64,000 bases of DNA, taken from Mesostigma viride (taxonomy: Eukaryota > Streptophyta > Mesostigmatophyceae > Mesostigmatales > Mesostigmataceae). Of this stretch, positions 1 through 10,546 are shown one piece after another (the stretch's first letter is position 1; every line of letters begins with the position of its first letter). The DNA is taken from the NCBI GenBank assembly GCA_009746045.1, contig RPFO01000167.1:188001-252000 (forward strand), written 5' to 3'. The notes under the pieces are model-generated. The model did not search any database. It worked only from the letters and a program-made list of their open reading frames with translations, and was not told the DNA's origin. A program made the position numbers and the translations under genes.

Positions 1-330
1 ACATGGTCGCCTTGTCACTTGGTCGTCGCGTACCCATGGACCCTCACACAGCGCCCACCCACAGACGATCATGAGCCCGCCACCTGTCACCCACTCACGG
101 ACGCTGTCACCAGTAAGACATCATCCACTCATGGGCCATCCCATGCCACTGCCACCCGTCACCCGCCCACGGACAGCTGCAGCGTCGAAAGGCAGGCCCG
201 ATTGACTTCTTTCAAAAGGGGTTGTGTTTCCGATCACGTTGAGCCAGCTGTCGCAATCCCTGGCCACCCACCCACAGACACTGTCGACTTGCCACCACCA
301 TCACACGTCACCATCAGATGCCATCACACG

Positions 331-930
331 TCACCATGGGAAGTCACCCACCCAGTGGAGGCTCTTGGCGTCGCCGTTGAACCGCCCGCGGTCAATTGCC
401 GCAAGCACCTCATCGGTGCCTAACTCATGGCCCCATTCTGCACCAAGGCCCGTGCCCAAGGACTGGGCCCGGTTTCCATGACCTGCCGCGGTGCCACCGC
501 TTGAGACAGGCCCGCCCGATGATCCGCTTTCTACTCGACCGCCTGGCAGGCCTCCTTGGTCAGGCGGCGGCGGCCCTAGCGCTGGCATCCGCGGCGTCAC
601 GTGCTTGCGCACCTCCTCCACCACCATGTCCAACAGGTCGGGCGATGCGCCCCCCTGCCGCAAACTGGTGGCGTCTTGCCCGCTGCTGAGTTTGGCACCG
701 GGCGGCTCATTGCCATCCCTGCCCTGCCTCGTCTCCCTCCATTCTTGGCGCACCGGCTCCTTTCCCCGCTCCACTGTTGGCTGGGGGGGGAGCTCCTCCT
801 CCTGTCGCGGCGCGGCCTCCCTCTCGCGCCGCATCGCCCTCAGCTCGTGCGCATCCTCCTCGGCCACGAGGGGGATGTCGGGGAACGCCGTGGCCAGCTC
901 TGCGTGGGTGCCGGCAGCCGTCACCAAAGC
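331..930 (-). CDS. hypothetical protein, C-terminal exon
   Basis: An open minus-strand frame runs through this stretch to a stop at 331. It encodes an acidic/basic, Pro/Gly-rich segment with a helical, charge-rich part (HELRAMRREREAAPRQEEE) and a possible short amphipathic stretch (DLLDMVVEEVRKHV). I do not recognise a family. It is probably the last coding exon of a gene entering from higher coordinates: upstream of about 930 the frame loses its coding look. A sequence like 'tgacaggcatgacccgggcc' occurs twice there (945-965 and 978-998), resembling the boundary duplications seen in the spliced genes of this window. The antisense frames are also open, so strand and boundaries are uncertain. 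Confidence 0.35.
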   Translation of the reverse strand, partial: ALVTAAGTHAELATAFPDIPLVAEEDAHELRAMRREREAAPRQEEELPPQPTVERGKEPVRQEWRETRQGRDGNEPPGAKLSSGQDATSLRQGGASPDLLDMVVEEVRKHVTPRMPALGPPPPDQGGLPGGRVESGSSGGPVSSGGTAAGHGNRAQSLGTGLGAEWGHELGTDEVLAAIDRGRFNGDAKSLHWVGDFPW

Positions 931-2022
931 ACGGCATAGGTGATTGACAGGCATGACCCGGGCCATTAGCGCAAGTGGTTGACAGGCATGACCCAGGCCG
1001 TCAGGGGAGAGCGGGAGAGGGCGGGGGTGGGAAGAGCGGGGGCAAAGAGTGGGCACAGGTAGGCAGGTGTGGGCGTGAGCGTTGACATGCCGAGATGGAC
1101 AGAAACGGAGTGGGCAGAGAATGCAGGGCCCATGTTCAAGGGGGCGAGAGGGGCACAGAATGCTGGGCAACCATTTGACATGCAACATCGATGCCGACAA
1201 CTGCTGCCCCTGCGCAGTAGGCAGGCAAGGGGGTGGGAGCACTCAGCATGGTCCTTTTCTTTGCAAGCAGGATTGGGAGCTTTCTCCTGGCATGATTTGT
1301 GGATGAGCGTGTGCGCTTCCTTCGTCAACTCATCGAAAAGTAAGTGTGCTTCCAGCGTACACCGACGTGAGAGCGTGGGAGCGTAGTGAGGTATTGTGGT
1401 TACCGGACCACCGGGGCAAGGCAGAGCCAACCGACGCACGCACGGGCCCACGGGCACAATGCACCTGCAGAGGCAGCACGTGCACGACTAATAATAGCCC
1501 ATGTGCACACTAGGCGTGCATCAGCGAGTGAGCAAATGGTCGAACTTGACGACACCAGCTTGGACACGTGACGACGCGCCGGCCTGTCCACTATGTGTGA
1601 TTACGCGCCTGCCTGTCCACTATGCGTGATGACGCGCCGGCCTGTCTGCTAATCCAGGGCGCATTCATTCTCGTATGTATGCCGCCGCATTGTGGCGTCG
1701 ATATTCCAGCGACGGCCCACGTTGCCATGCGACGAAATGCGGAGCCTATGGAGAATAATTGTTCCATCCTTGCGCCCCACGTATATCTTATGTTCCGCCA
1801 CACAAGCGCAAGGCTCGTGCCTGCTCTTATGCCGTGTATGATGGCGCGTGCAAGGTCGTGCCTGCCCTTACGCCATGCATGATGATGCGTGCAATGGTCG
1901 TGCCTCTGCCTGCCACAAATCCCCTCACGTCTCAGCACGCTCTCCACGCGGTGCTCGCCCCCTACACACAGGGTTCACCCGCATGCTCTATACACAGTGC
2001 ATGCTCACCCTATACACGCTTT

Positions 2023-2451
2023 TGCTCACCTAGGCTGAGGAGCGCCTGGACGCCGAAATCGGCGACGGTGACCTCGGTCTTATCCGCCTTCTCCATCTGC
2101 GCGTCCGCATCCTTGAAGCTTGATTGCACCTGTTGACACGCAGAAGCTTTTCCGTCAAGGATGTTTACTCGGATATACGAGGCTAGCATAGCGAGCTTGA
2201 ATTCGGGACGCTGCGTCCAGCGCTGACGTGTGCGACATCGGGCGGCATCACCGAATCGAACCATCCGACTGTAGAAATGCACGAGTAGCACCCACCGAGA
2301 GGCAGAGCAAACACGCTTTCTCCACGGCTGCTTTCGCGGAGTGAAAGGCGTCGGCATACAAGGCCTTTCTTGAACGTCCATCTGCGCTCCTCATTTCTGC
2401 CCTACACTGCGCAGCTTGCTTCTGTGGCCTTCCATTGTCAGTGGGCGCCAT
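2023..2451 (-). CDS. 14-3-3-like protein, C-terminal half, two exons (partial)
   Basis: Two minus-strand exons join in phase: 2297-2451 (or 2296-2451 depending on the splice base) and 2023-2222, around a 73-bp intron with donor GTGGGTGC and acceptor CACGTCAG. The product has a helix with KALYADAFHSAKAAVEKA, then RPEFKLAMLASYIRVNIL, then ACQQVQSSFKDADAQMEKA. The order and spacing resemble the last helices of 14-3-3 proteins (the LKAY...A segment, the HPIRLGLALNFSVFYYEI helix, the AC.LAKQAF..A...L helix), although the signature itself is not conserved. 14-3-3 proteins bind phosphoserine clients in the cytosol. A donor (CTAG/GTGAGC) at 2022 suggests a short further exon at lower coordinates. ATG 2449-2451 is the first plausible Met, but an N-terminal half may lie upstream. 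It may be a divergent paralogue or a pseudogene; the family call is by eye. Confidence 0.4.
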
Positions 2452-4444
2452 GACCCGAAACGCCAATGCGGATGGCTCTACGAGCAAGCGACGCTGAAAG
2501 ACACGACTCCCGTACAACCTTGACGATAGTCCTGCCCGGGAAACTGGGGCAGCCACGAGTACCACCGCTGGTGCTCGGAATGCGACGTGGACTGGCAGCA
2601 TACCTACTAATTCCCTCCTTACCTTATCAACCGCTCCCTTTTTGTCTGCACGAATCGATAAAAGGCGTTCCCTTCACCATCGGGCATCACATGGAATAAA
2701 GAGTAAGCATCTTTAGCTCTTCCAAGCGTTCCTCTGGTATATGTCAGACCCAACTAAACTACGTTATCCCGCGCCTGCCATCATCACCAACAGCGAGTAT
2801 TAACCCAGATTACGCCTGCTTCGATATTGTGCACTGCCACACGTGCCACGTGGCATGCAACTTTTTGCTGCCACACAGAGCCGAGAGCGGAGTTGACAGC
2901 ATAAGTTGTGCCAGGAGGAAAGCGAAGCGACATAACGGCCCGAGTTCGATTCCCGCCTCCCGGCCAACTGCCAACTGCCAAGTGCCTGCTGCCAAAGCAA
3001 AGCGACCCATTTATGCCCAGGGAAAATGGGAAAACAAAGGCGATTCATCTTCAAATAATGGCCGTGAGCGGTGCCATTGCATGCCGGTGGCAACTACATG
3101 CCTAGAGTCTGAAAAGAATGCGAACTTCGATTTCGGCGCAGAAAGAGGGACAGTGCGGTGTGCTTTCAGGGTGCTTTGTACAATGTCGATAGGTGTATCG
3201 TTAGAAGCCTACCATCGAGGCCGGTTTGAATGGAAGACAGTGACATGCATTGAGGTATCTGATTACCGGCGCCGCAAAATTCACGTGCATGGTTCTTTGC
3301 ATATCTCTTAAAGTACTTCGCGTCAGATGTAGCGATGTCAATTAGAATCTGCTGCAGTAGCATGGCAGTAGCCTTGCTGGCACAACATCATCGTTACTGA
3401 CTTGTTTGCAAGACGTAGCTCCTAAGGCAATAAAATGGGTAACTTCATGGAACGGCAGCCATGACAGGTAAGTGCGAAATAGACTTGCATTACTGCTTTC
3501 ATTGAAGAGCGCTATGTCAACCGTTAAGGTTGTAGCTTGCGGTAACCCTCTGCTGCCGTGGGGAGCTTCATTCCTGATTTTAACCCTCATGACGGTGGTT
3601 TTGTCGGTACTAGGGTTGTGCCTACCTAGCTGCATCTTTAATCTACTCAGTCAAGGTAGCATGACTCTTGTGTCCACGGTTACTCCTATGCACCTCTTTG
3701 CGGCCCCACGTTCAACTTCCACTACTTACTACTACACACATGCCTCTCGTGTATCTTGTTCTAGACTGAGGTCAATGCTCTCACCAGCGTATGCCAATGG
3801 CACTAAATGATCTAGGTTGTTTGACAAGCTCAAGCACCGCAACCACTTCAAGACTGGTAAATATTATGGCAGTATAATGTTTGTCATGTCAGCGGTGTTT
3901 TGGTATGTGCAATCTGCACTACTTATTATTCAACGGCATGTTGGAAGTTTCTTGTTGTAAGTTACCATGCTTCCCCCCTAATTACACATATGAATGAGAC
4001 AACATGTGTCAATTCTTTTCTTCAGGAGATGGTGAACACCGCCAATGCAGAATGGGTCCACGCTAACGATCGCTAGCATTGTGGGGAGGGAAGAACCCTC
4101 AGGCTCCGGGAGAGACCTTTATACTCTCCCAAACCAGCGCCTCCTAAATGAGTTCCATGCCTATCTGTGGCTGGCCTTTCGACCACAGGAAAGCTCTACT
4201 GTGCATCTGCTGCTTCAAGGCTTTATTGCACCCACAGCACTTGCTAGACTCCCCTAGTGAGCACATGTGGCCTGCCTTGAACCCGTGGCCTGCCTTTCAG
4301 GCAATGAGAGAAGGGAGTGTACTTTGCCCTCCTCAGTTGATGTGCATGATCCAGTTAGTTATAGAGTTATCTGGCCTGCCTTAGGATTAGTTAGTATAGT
4401 CTCTAGATAGATAGCATAGAACCGGTAGGACTGCTTGCCCGCAT
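2452..4444. other. gene-free stretch
   Basis: No coding exon, RNA gene or mobile element could be supported here. Open frames of 60-160 codons on both strands lack recognisable motifs. A T-loop-like string (GTTCGATTC, near 2943) is present, but no tRNA cloverleaf can be drawn around it. Confidence 0.5.
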
Positions 4445-4655
4445 CCCTCCCTCCCTCCCTCCCTCCCTCCCTCCCTCCCTCCCTCCCTCCCTCCCTCCCT
4501 CCCTCCCTCCCTCCCTCCCTCCCTCCCTCCCTCCCTCCCTCCCTCCCTCCCTCCCTCCCTCCCTCCCTCCCTCCTCCCTCCCTCCTCCCTCCCTCCCTCC
4601 CTCCCTCCCTCCCTCCCTCCCTCCCTCCCTCCCTCCCTCCCTCCCTCCCTCCCTC
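4445..4655. repeat. (CCCT)n microsatellite
   Basis: About 210 bp of uninterrupted CCCT units, with two CTC slips near 4571-4587. The GGREGGRE and PSLPPSLP frames reading through it are artefacts of the repeat. Confidence 0.97.
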
Positions 4656-5671
4656 CATCTCACGTGACGCATCCACACGGACTTATGCTCACGTGACGAT
4701 CCATCCATCAGGGTTAATACTCCGTGACGCCCCAACGGGATTAATTTTATTAAATGTGATAATTGTTGTCTCCTTGATAAGTGATAGTTGCAAAGATAGT
4801 TGGAGATTGGAGTTGCTTTTATTGTTGCCAGTGTCTGAGTGTGGAGACACAATACAATGCGCCAGCCTAAATTAATTTAATTTCATTAATAATTAATTGT
4901 ACATGCAGTCCCGTTGGGGAGCACCCTTGAAGATGCCTACGGTTCTAACGGGTACTCGTATAGGGGGCAGGGCAGTTCGCATCCATGCAGCAGGTGATGC
5001 GCATCTTTCCTACTGCATGGGGGAGGCTTGTTGTTGGCCTACACTAGATCAACCGGATGCCATGCTTGCGGCCGGTAGATTAGCAAGGCCAGGCCGCCTC
5101 CTCCATCATCCTAAGGGTTAAATTAACGCAGCTCAGCTCCCCAACAGGACTGCGTGACTAATCAGTAATGACCACAATTTGAGCATGCTCAGTGCTTTGA
5201 GGCACATGCTTGATTGAAAAAATGCATCGGAACCACAATGGGCCTGCGCTGACCAGTTGTCTCATTGATGTTCATGACTATATCAAGGACACAACCAGCT
5301 ACAATTGCGCGCATATCATTAATAAATAAAAGGAAACATCACCACGTGACATTTGCAGCTTGCGCCCAATTCTGTAATTAATTAGTCTTGTGTCCCCATT
5401 GGGGGACCACGGAGCACTGAATTCCCTGCGAGTGGACGTCATGCAAGCTAGCTAGTCGAGAGCGGCCTCCCTCCTCCTTGCGTTTGATTATAAAAGGAAC
5501 CATCATAGTATTGCAAAATTGGTGCGAGAGGTCCCCAGTTCGATTCCGGTCGGATTCATTTGCAGATCGCGTTTTCCGCGTTTTCCGCGGCCTGGCACTG
5601 AACGCAAAGGTTTTCACCTTTGCGGAGTGTCTGATCAGAATAGTATTGATCATAGTATTGGTACCGGAAAA

Positions 5672-5736
5672 GATAACGGCAGGCTCGAGCTACCATGGTC
5701 CGGATTCTCCCGATTTCTGGCCTGCGCTGGTTGTCT
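5672..5736 (+). repeat. dispersed repeat copy 1
   Basis: About 65 bp starting GATAACGGCAGGCTCGAGC recurs at 8078-8142 with only a few mismatches, in the same orientation on the far side of the hAT element. It is part of an unidentified interspersed family. Confidence 0.8.
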
Positions 5737-5840
5737 CTTTGATAGTATTGGTACCCATGTCCTAGCTCTTGTATATAGCCATGATGATCTTCCTCCCCCG
5801 TGCCAGGATCCCCCCCCTTAGGCGGGTTGAACCTGAGACA

Positions 5841-6005
5841 GCATGGTGGTGCGGGTGCCCTGGTGCACCTAGAGCACGGGTAGCTTACATTCCCACCCTT
5901 GCATGAAGTAGCCTAGGATGTATTAAAAGCCATATGCCCCTTCTCAGGGATATGTGCTACATTGACTCCCAACGGAGTGATGTTGATAATTAATTAATTA
6001 ATTAA
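5841..6005. repeat. half-copy of foldback element family
   Basis: This stretch is the reverse complement, with few differences, of 26262-26425. Shared landmarks are GGTGCACCTAGAGCA and AAAAGCCATATGCCCCTTCTC, and both copies lie next to an (AATT)n tract. It is one arm of the foldback element seen complete at 27269-27866. Confidence 0.8.
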
Positions 6006-6516
6006 TTGGTACCCACGTGCAACACAGTCACATGCTTATTATAACTAATCCGTCATGCACACATCATGTCACGAACTACGTACAGCAGTGCTTCTACTAA
6101 CGGGACTATTTCGTCAACCGGTTGACGAAGTTTGAAAATAGTAGTAAAATAGTCAACCATTTTGGGCAATTCGTCAACCACATTCGTCAACCAACTCGGC
6201 AATTCGTCAACCAATTGACGAATATGTTCCGAAGTTCGTCAACCGGTTTGACGAAATTTTTAGGGTATTCGTCAACCACCCAAGTCCTGAAGGCCAGACC
6301 TAAGGTCCAGCGGCGCGGCGTCAGGCCGTCAGCCCGTACCATCTGAATCCTAGGTACGCTGCAGTTGGAGTTGGTTTGGAAAGACAGTACGTCAGTACGG
6401 TTCAAAACCATGCTCGGGTACCAAAACTGAAGACGAGCAAGGCAGGACTTGAGCCGACCAGGGCATGAAAAAATTATCCCTACATGTAAAGACCTGTAAT
6501 CGCCCTGGGCAATCAT

Positions 6517-7178
6517 GGTATTAATTACGTGACGACCTCAGGCCGTCTGGCGACTTTCATGTGCGATAAAATATTGCATGCGAAATTGTTTCGATAATGG
6601 CGGCGGCGATGTTTAGGTAGTGTTGCATGAGCTAGAGAATGTCGAAGAAAAACGGTTGGCAGGTTTCAAGACTAGCACCTTAGATGCTCTGTTTAAGAAG
6701 CAAGCTGGAGAAATTGTAGAAACAGAAAATATCGTCGACCTAGGCCGCAGTTTAGATGGAAAGGAGGGCAGGCAGGGTCGCGACAAACGCAAGAGAGTAG
6801 AGCTTTAGGAAGAGGATGGGTCTAATGCGCAGGAAGAGGAAGATGGCGGTATTAATTACGTGACGACCTCAGGCCGTCTGGCGACTTTCATGTGCGATAA
6901 AATATTGCATGCGAAATTGTTTCGATAATGGCGGCGGCGATGTTTAGGTAGTGTTGCATGAGCTAGAGAATGTCGAAGAAAAACGGTTTGGCAGGTTTCA
7001 AGACTAGCACCTTAGATGCTCTGTTTAAGAAGCAAGCTGGAGAAATTGTAGAAACGGAAAATATCGTCGACCTAGGCCGCAGTTTAGATGGAAAGGAGGG
7101 CAGGCAGGGTCGCGACAAACGCAAGAGAGTAGAGCGTGAGGAAGAGGATGGGTCTAATGCGCAGGAAGAGGAAGATGG
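6517..7178. repeat. 331-bp tandem duplication inside the hAT element
   Basis: Two adjacent copies (about 6517-6847 and 6848-7178) start at GGTATTAATTACGTGACG and are nearly identical. The first copy lacks one T in the ORF start region (ACGGTTGG versus ACGGTTTGG) and has a stop (GAGCTTTAG) where the second reads GAGCGTGAG. Only the second copy keeps the reading frame. Confidence 0.9.
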
Positions 7179-7371
7179 CGGCCAGTCATCATCATCTGAC
7201 AGCGCCTCAAACTCTGTCGAGGAGGAATCTGGCGAGGAGGAATCTGGCGAGGAGGGGGCCCAGACAGAAAGGAGCAAGGCCGATGATGACGGCAGCTCTG
7301 GGCCAAGCTCGGACAAAACTGTGACAGTAGTGCCTGTTGATATCAGTGAGGAGGACGTGATGGTTGTTTAA
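6970..7371 (+). CDS. hAT-internal ORF, acidic protein fragment
   Basis: A 133-codon ORF lies inside the hAT-type element. Residues about 8-20 (LAGFKTSTLDALF) are followed by KKQ, reminiscent of the short 'xLxxFFKK' segment found near the N-terminus of many hAT transposases. A basic patch (KRKRVE) and a long Ser/Glu/Asp-rich tail follow, and the ORF ends well before any catalytic domain. It may be a truncated transposase N-terminus or an accessory protein. The upstream tandem copy of its 5' half (6639-6808) is frameshifted and stopped. Confidence 0.45.
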   Translation: MSKKNGLAGFKTSTLDALFKKQAGEIVETENIVDLGRSLDGKEGRQGRDKRKRVEREEEDGSNAQEEEDGGQSSSSDSASNSVEEESGEEESGEEGAQTERSKADDDGSSGPSSDKTVTVVPVDISEEDVMVV

Positions 7372-7709
7372 TGGCCTCGTGCTGTGCACACTTGACTCTG
7401 GCCTACTGTAGCTGTGAAGGATACTAGTCATTATTTTGTATTTAATGCAGTTGTCAACAACCACCAAGTGATATTGTGTTTTATCCACATGCATTACATG
7501 CGTGTGTGAGGCGTGAGCGACCTTAAGTTAATGATGAAGAAATAAAGCTTCCTCCCCCCCCCCCCAGGGTTGACGAAGCGCCACGGCAAATAGTCAACCA
7601 GTTTGACGAATTGCCGAGGCAAATAGTCAACCATTTGACGAAGTGCCGAGGAAAATAGTCAACAAGTTGACGAATGACAAAAACCCTTAGTAGAAGCACT
7701 GACGTACAG

Positions 7710-7886
7710 ATGTTGCTGGAGGACCTACTGGTCCCAGCCCAGTTTGAATACCGCATCCACTCTCTCTCCCTTCTCTGGACTGCCATGCAGAACAAGACGC
7801 GGTGGAAGAGGATTGTCAAGGCTCACACGCCCGACCCTGTGGGCAAACCACCTCCCCCCAAGCGGAGGAGGCGTTTTGATGAGTAG
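7710..7886 (+). pseudogene. 3' coding remnant disrupted by the hAT insertion
   Basis: Right of the transposon a frame reads DVQMLLEDLLVPAQFEYRIH and ends KPPPPKRRRRFDE with a stop at 7884-7886. The basic C-terminal tail looks like real protein. The 8-bp target duplication lies at its left edge, so the transposon seems to have cut a coding sequence, but I could not follow the matching frame to the left of 6078. Family unknown. Confidence 0.3.
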
Positions 7887-8077
7887 GGTAGTTAGGATTT
7901 TTCTAGACTAGCTAGATTAGAGTTAGGTTAGTTCGATTACGCGGCTCCTTCCATCCCACCCCACCATCAAGGAATATGTGCTACCTGATCTCCCAACGGA
8001 GGCATGTTATAATTTAATGCACACATCTAGACAAGTGAGGCAATCAATAGATATACATGTCAAGAAAACGCGGACAA

Positions 8078-8142
8078 GATAACGGCAGGCTCGAGCTACC
8101 ATGGTCCGGATTCTTACGATTTCAGGCCTGCGCTGGTTGTCT
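8078..8142 (+). repeat. dispersed repeat copy 2
   Basis: Second copy of the repeat at 5672-5736 (shared GATAACGGCAGGCTCGAGC start and CCTGCGCTGGTTGTCTC end). No coding capacity. Confidence 0.8.
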
Positions 8143-8460
8143 CCTTTATGTCAGCACCTTCCTGAGGGCTTCGCTCCTGTTTTCTCCCCACGGGCCCCGC
8201 GGCCCGTTGCTAGCCAGGGTAGAAGTCCGCAGGTGGAGGTTATTGCCCCTGAGGATTGCCGCTGCACTAACGCCTCGTTTGCCATTACAGTAGAGCTAGG
8301 ACAGCTCACATGTATGAGGATTATATCCCCATCTAGTGACAATTAATGGTTGGGGCATGATGCACACGATATTTGTCCGTTTGTTTACACTTTTGTGTAA
8401 TTATTTTTCTAATGAGATTAACGTAGTACTACGTGGCATGCTTATGCGCATGACACGCAA

Positions 8461-8461
8461 G

Positions 8462-8509
<48 letters not shown>

Positions 8510-8925
8510 CACTCACTCGCTCGCCCGCCCGCCCGCCCGCCCGCCCGCCCGCCCCCCCCCCCCCCCCCACCCCCCCCCCCACCCCCCCACCCCACCCCAC
8601 CCCCACCCACCCACCCACCCACCCACCCACCCACCCACCCACCCACCCACCCACCCACCCACCCACCCACCCACCCCCCACCCACCCACCCACCCACCCA
8701 CCCACCCACCCACCCACCCACCCACCCACCCACCCACCCACCCACCCACCCACCCACCCACCCACCCACCCACCCACCCACCCACCCACCCACCCACCCA
8801 CCCACCCACCCACCCACCCACCCACCCACCCACCCACTCACTCACTCACTCACTCACTCACTCACTCACTCACTCACTCACTCACTCACTTGCTTACTTG
8901 CTTACTTACTTACTTACTTACTTGG
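8461..8925. repeat. composite tetranucleotide microsatellite
   Basis: A graded array: (CTTA)n, then CTCA, CTCG, (CCCG)n, poly-C, (CCCA)n for about 250 bp, (CTCA)n, and CTTG/(CTTA)n again. Each block differs from its neighbour by one substitution per unit, and the order is roughly mirror-symmetric. The THPPTHPP and WVGGWVGG frames are artefacts. Confidence 0.95.
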
Positions 8926-9700
8926 TCATTGATAGATATGAAAAACAGGCCTGCAAAATAGAAAAATACAATACATTACATGACAGACCATGTTTGTGAA
9001 CATTACAGCGAATCTCTGGCAGGCGCGTTAGAGTAGGCCCAGCCTCGAACCCTACATGCCAATCTACACTTAGTGGGTCCGCTTTACGTGGCCTCCCTCA
9101 CCCTCCTGTGCCGATAGAAAGTTGACCGCGGCACACCTACTGGACCAAGCGGCTGGCCCAAGCCCGCAACAACGTTGGCATTGCTCGGGGCGCTGGGATT
9201 GGCGGCATTGCCGCCGCTTGGCAAGGCACCCGGAACAATTGGCAAGCCGTGCAGCGTGGACGCAACACCAGGCCACAGCCCTCCAGCACTCCCTTCAGGA
9301 CCCAACCTGCCAGCCCCAGGCGCACTGAGGAAAGGTGGGCAGGTAGGCAGAGGAGGCTCCCGCTGGGTCACGCTGCCGTATGCCTCCGCCACACCTTGTG
9401 GGATCGCAAAGAGCTCACGCTGGGTCAACGGATAGCTCGGCCCAATGCCAACTTGCTGCTCCTCCCTCACCCTCCTGTGCCGACACCAAGGCGATTGCAG
9501 CTATTGGGAGGACCAATCGGCCCAAGAAAGAGCCGGCTCTACCGAACGCCATGGCCGAGACGTCGCTTGTTTTTCGTTGATCAAGTCACACCGGCTCTTT
9601 TCTCCCATTTCCGGTGAAATGGGTGTTAGTTTATTTTCTCCCATTTCCTGGTATTTTTCTGCGCTGCCAACTGCCAAGCGTCGCTTGCTCCGCGCATCGT
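8926..9700. other. no gene recognised
   Basis: GC-rich DNA with overlapping open frames on both strands between 9070 and 9620 and no recognisable domain. A 24-bp string (starting CCTCCCTCACCCTCC) occurs at about 9090 and again at about 9462. It could be a decayed coding remnant; nothing firmer can be said. Confidence 0.4.
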
Positions 9701-9754
9701 GTGTGGGCGGTTCCGCTTACGGCACTGTAGATAGCAGCTGATGGGAACATGCAG
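9701..9754 (+). repeat. 54-bp direct repeat, left flank of palindromic array
   Basis: GTGTGGGCGGTTCCGCTTAC and the following bases to CATGCAG are repeated identically at 10493-10546, bracketing the palindrome array between them. Confidence 0.9.
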
Positions 9755-10350
9755 CTCCGCGCATCGTTGTCTCACTCGGGTGAGACAGATATTAGTTCCC
9801 AGCGCGCCGTTGTCTCAGCGTAGCGTGTTCAAGTGAGACAACGGGTAGTTCCCAGCTAGCCGTTGTGTCAAGGTAGTGAGACAACGGGTAGTTCCCAGCG
9901 CTTCGTTGTCTTACTCAAGTGAGACAGATATTAGTTCCCAGCGCGTCGTTGTCTCACTCTAGTGAGACAGATATTAGTTCCCAGCGCGTCGTTGTCTCAC
10001 TCTAGTGAGACAACGGGTAGATTCCAGCGCGTCGTTGTCTCACTCAAGTGAGACAGATATTAGTTCCCAGCGCGTCGTTGTCTCACTCTAGTGAGACAGA
10101 TATTAGTTCCCAGCGCGTCGTTGTCTCACTTGAGTGAGACAACGGGTACTTCCTACAGCGTCGTTGTCTCACCCTAGTGAGACAGATATTAGTTCCCAGC
10201 GCGTCGTTGTCTCACTTGAGTGAGACAACGGGTAGTTTCCAGCGCGTCGTTGTCTCACTCAAGTGAGACAGATATTAGTTCCCAGCGCGTCGTTGTCTCA
10301 CTCTAGTGAGACAGATATTAGTTCCCAGCGCTTCGTTGTCTCGGCACTCG
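9755..10350. repeat. tandem array of palindromic ~44-bp units
   Basis: About 13 units of GTTCCCAGCGCGTCGT followed by a near-perfect palindrome such as TGTCTCACTCTAGTGAGACA. The arms (TGTCTCACT/AGTGAGACA) are conserved while the 2-4 central bases vary (CT, CAAG, TG, TTGA). Two unit types alternate: one continues GATATTAGTTCCC, the other ends AACGGGTAGTTCCC with arms lengthened to GTTGTCTCACT/AGTGAGACAAC. No ORF runs through it. Each unit could form a hairpin or cruciform, or bind a dimeric protein. Confidence 0.93.
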
Positions 10351-10492
10351 GGGTAGTTCCCGGCGCGCCGATTTCTCACTCCCCTTCCTCCGCCCCCCGG
10401 TGCCACTTGCTAATTCCCCCAAACTGCCACGTCACAATTCCCGGCTTTTATGGTGTGACCCTGGTGTGACAATACATACGTTCAACTGTAGA

Positions 10493-10546
10493 GTGTGGGC
10501 GGTTCCGCTTACGGCACTGTAGATAGCAGCTGATGGGAACATGCAG
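10493..10546 (+). repeat. 54-bp direct repeat, right flank of palindromic array
   Basis: Identical copy of 9701-9754. The pair may be remains of a terminal repeat or the product of an unequal exchange. Confidence 0.9.

Larger units (their letters stand above)
4656..6077. other. gene-free stretch with dispersed repeats
   Basis: No gene is recognised. It holds AT-rich spacers, a T-loop-like string near 5530 (CCCCAGTTCGATTCC) without a full cloverleaf, and dispersed repeat copies listed separately. A stretch near 5245-5260 is a weak further copy of the 5672 repeat. Confidence 0.5.
6078..7709. mobile_element. hAT-type DNA transposon (non-autonomous) with TSD
   Basis: The element spans 6086-7701 (1616 bp). 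It starts CAGTGCTTCTACTAA and ends with the exact reverse complement (7687-7701), a 15-bp perfect terminal inverted repeat. It is flanked by the perfect 8-bp direct repeat ACGTACAG (6078-6085 and 7702-7709). CAGTG/CACTG termini and an 8-bp target duplication are hallmarks of the hAT superfamily. Both subterminal regions are packed with TCGTCAACC/GGTTGACGA motifs (6111-6280 and 7568-7672), probable transposase-binding sites. No full transposase with its DDE and dimerisation regions is present, so it would depend on a relative elsewhere. The intact TIRs and TSD suggest recent mobility. Confidence 0.88.

Noticed and set aside
5500-5560. tRNA gene suggested by CCCCAGTTCGATTCC (similar strings near 2943 and, minus strand, 10575)
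   Set aside because: Only a T-loop-like motif is present; no acceptor or anticodon stems can be paired. They could be heads of tRNA-derived SINEs, which I cannot show.
8505-8845. WVGG/THPP repeat proteins (also 58048-58583)
   Set aside because: Pure tetranucleotide microsatellite translated in all frames.
9755-10350. CRISPR array (regular palindromic repeats)
   Set aside because: The 'spacers' are themselves conserved, there are no cas genes, and the context is eukaryotic; it is a tandem satellite.
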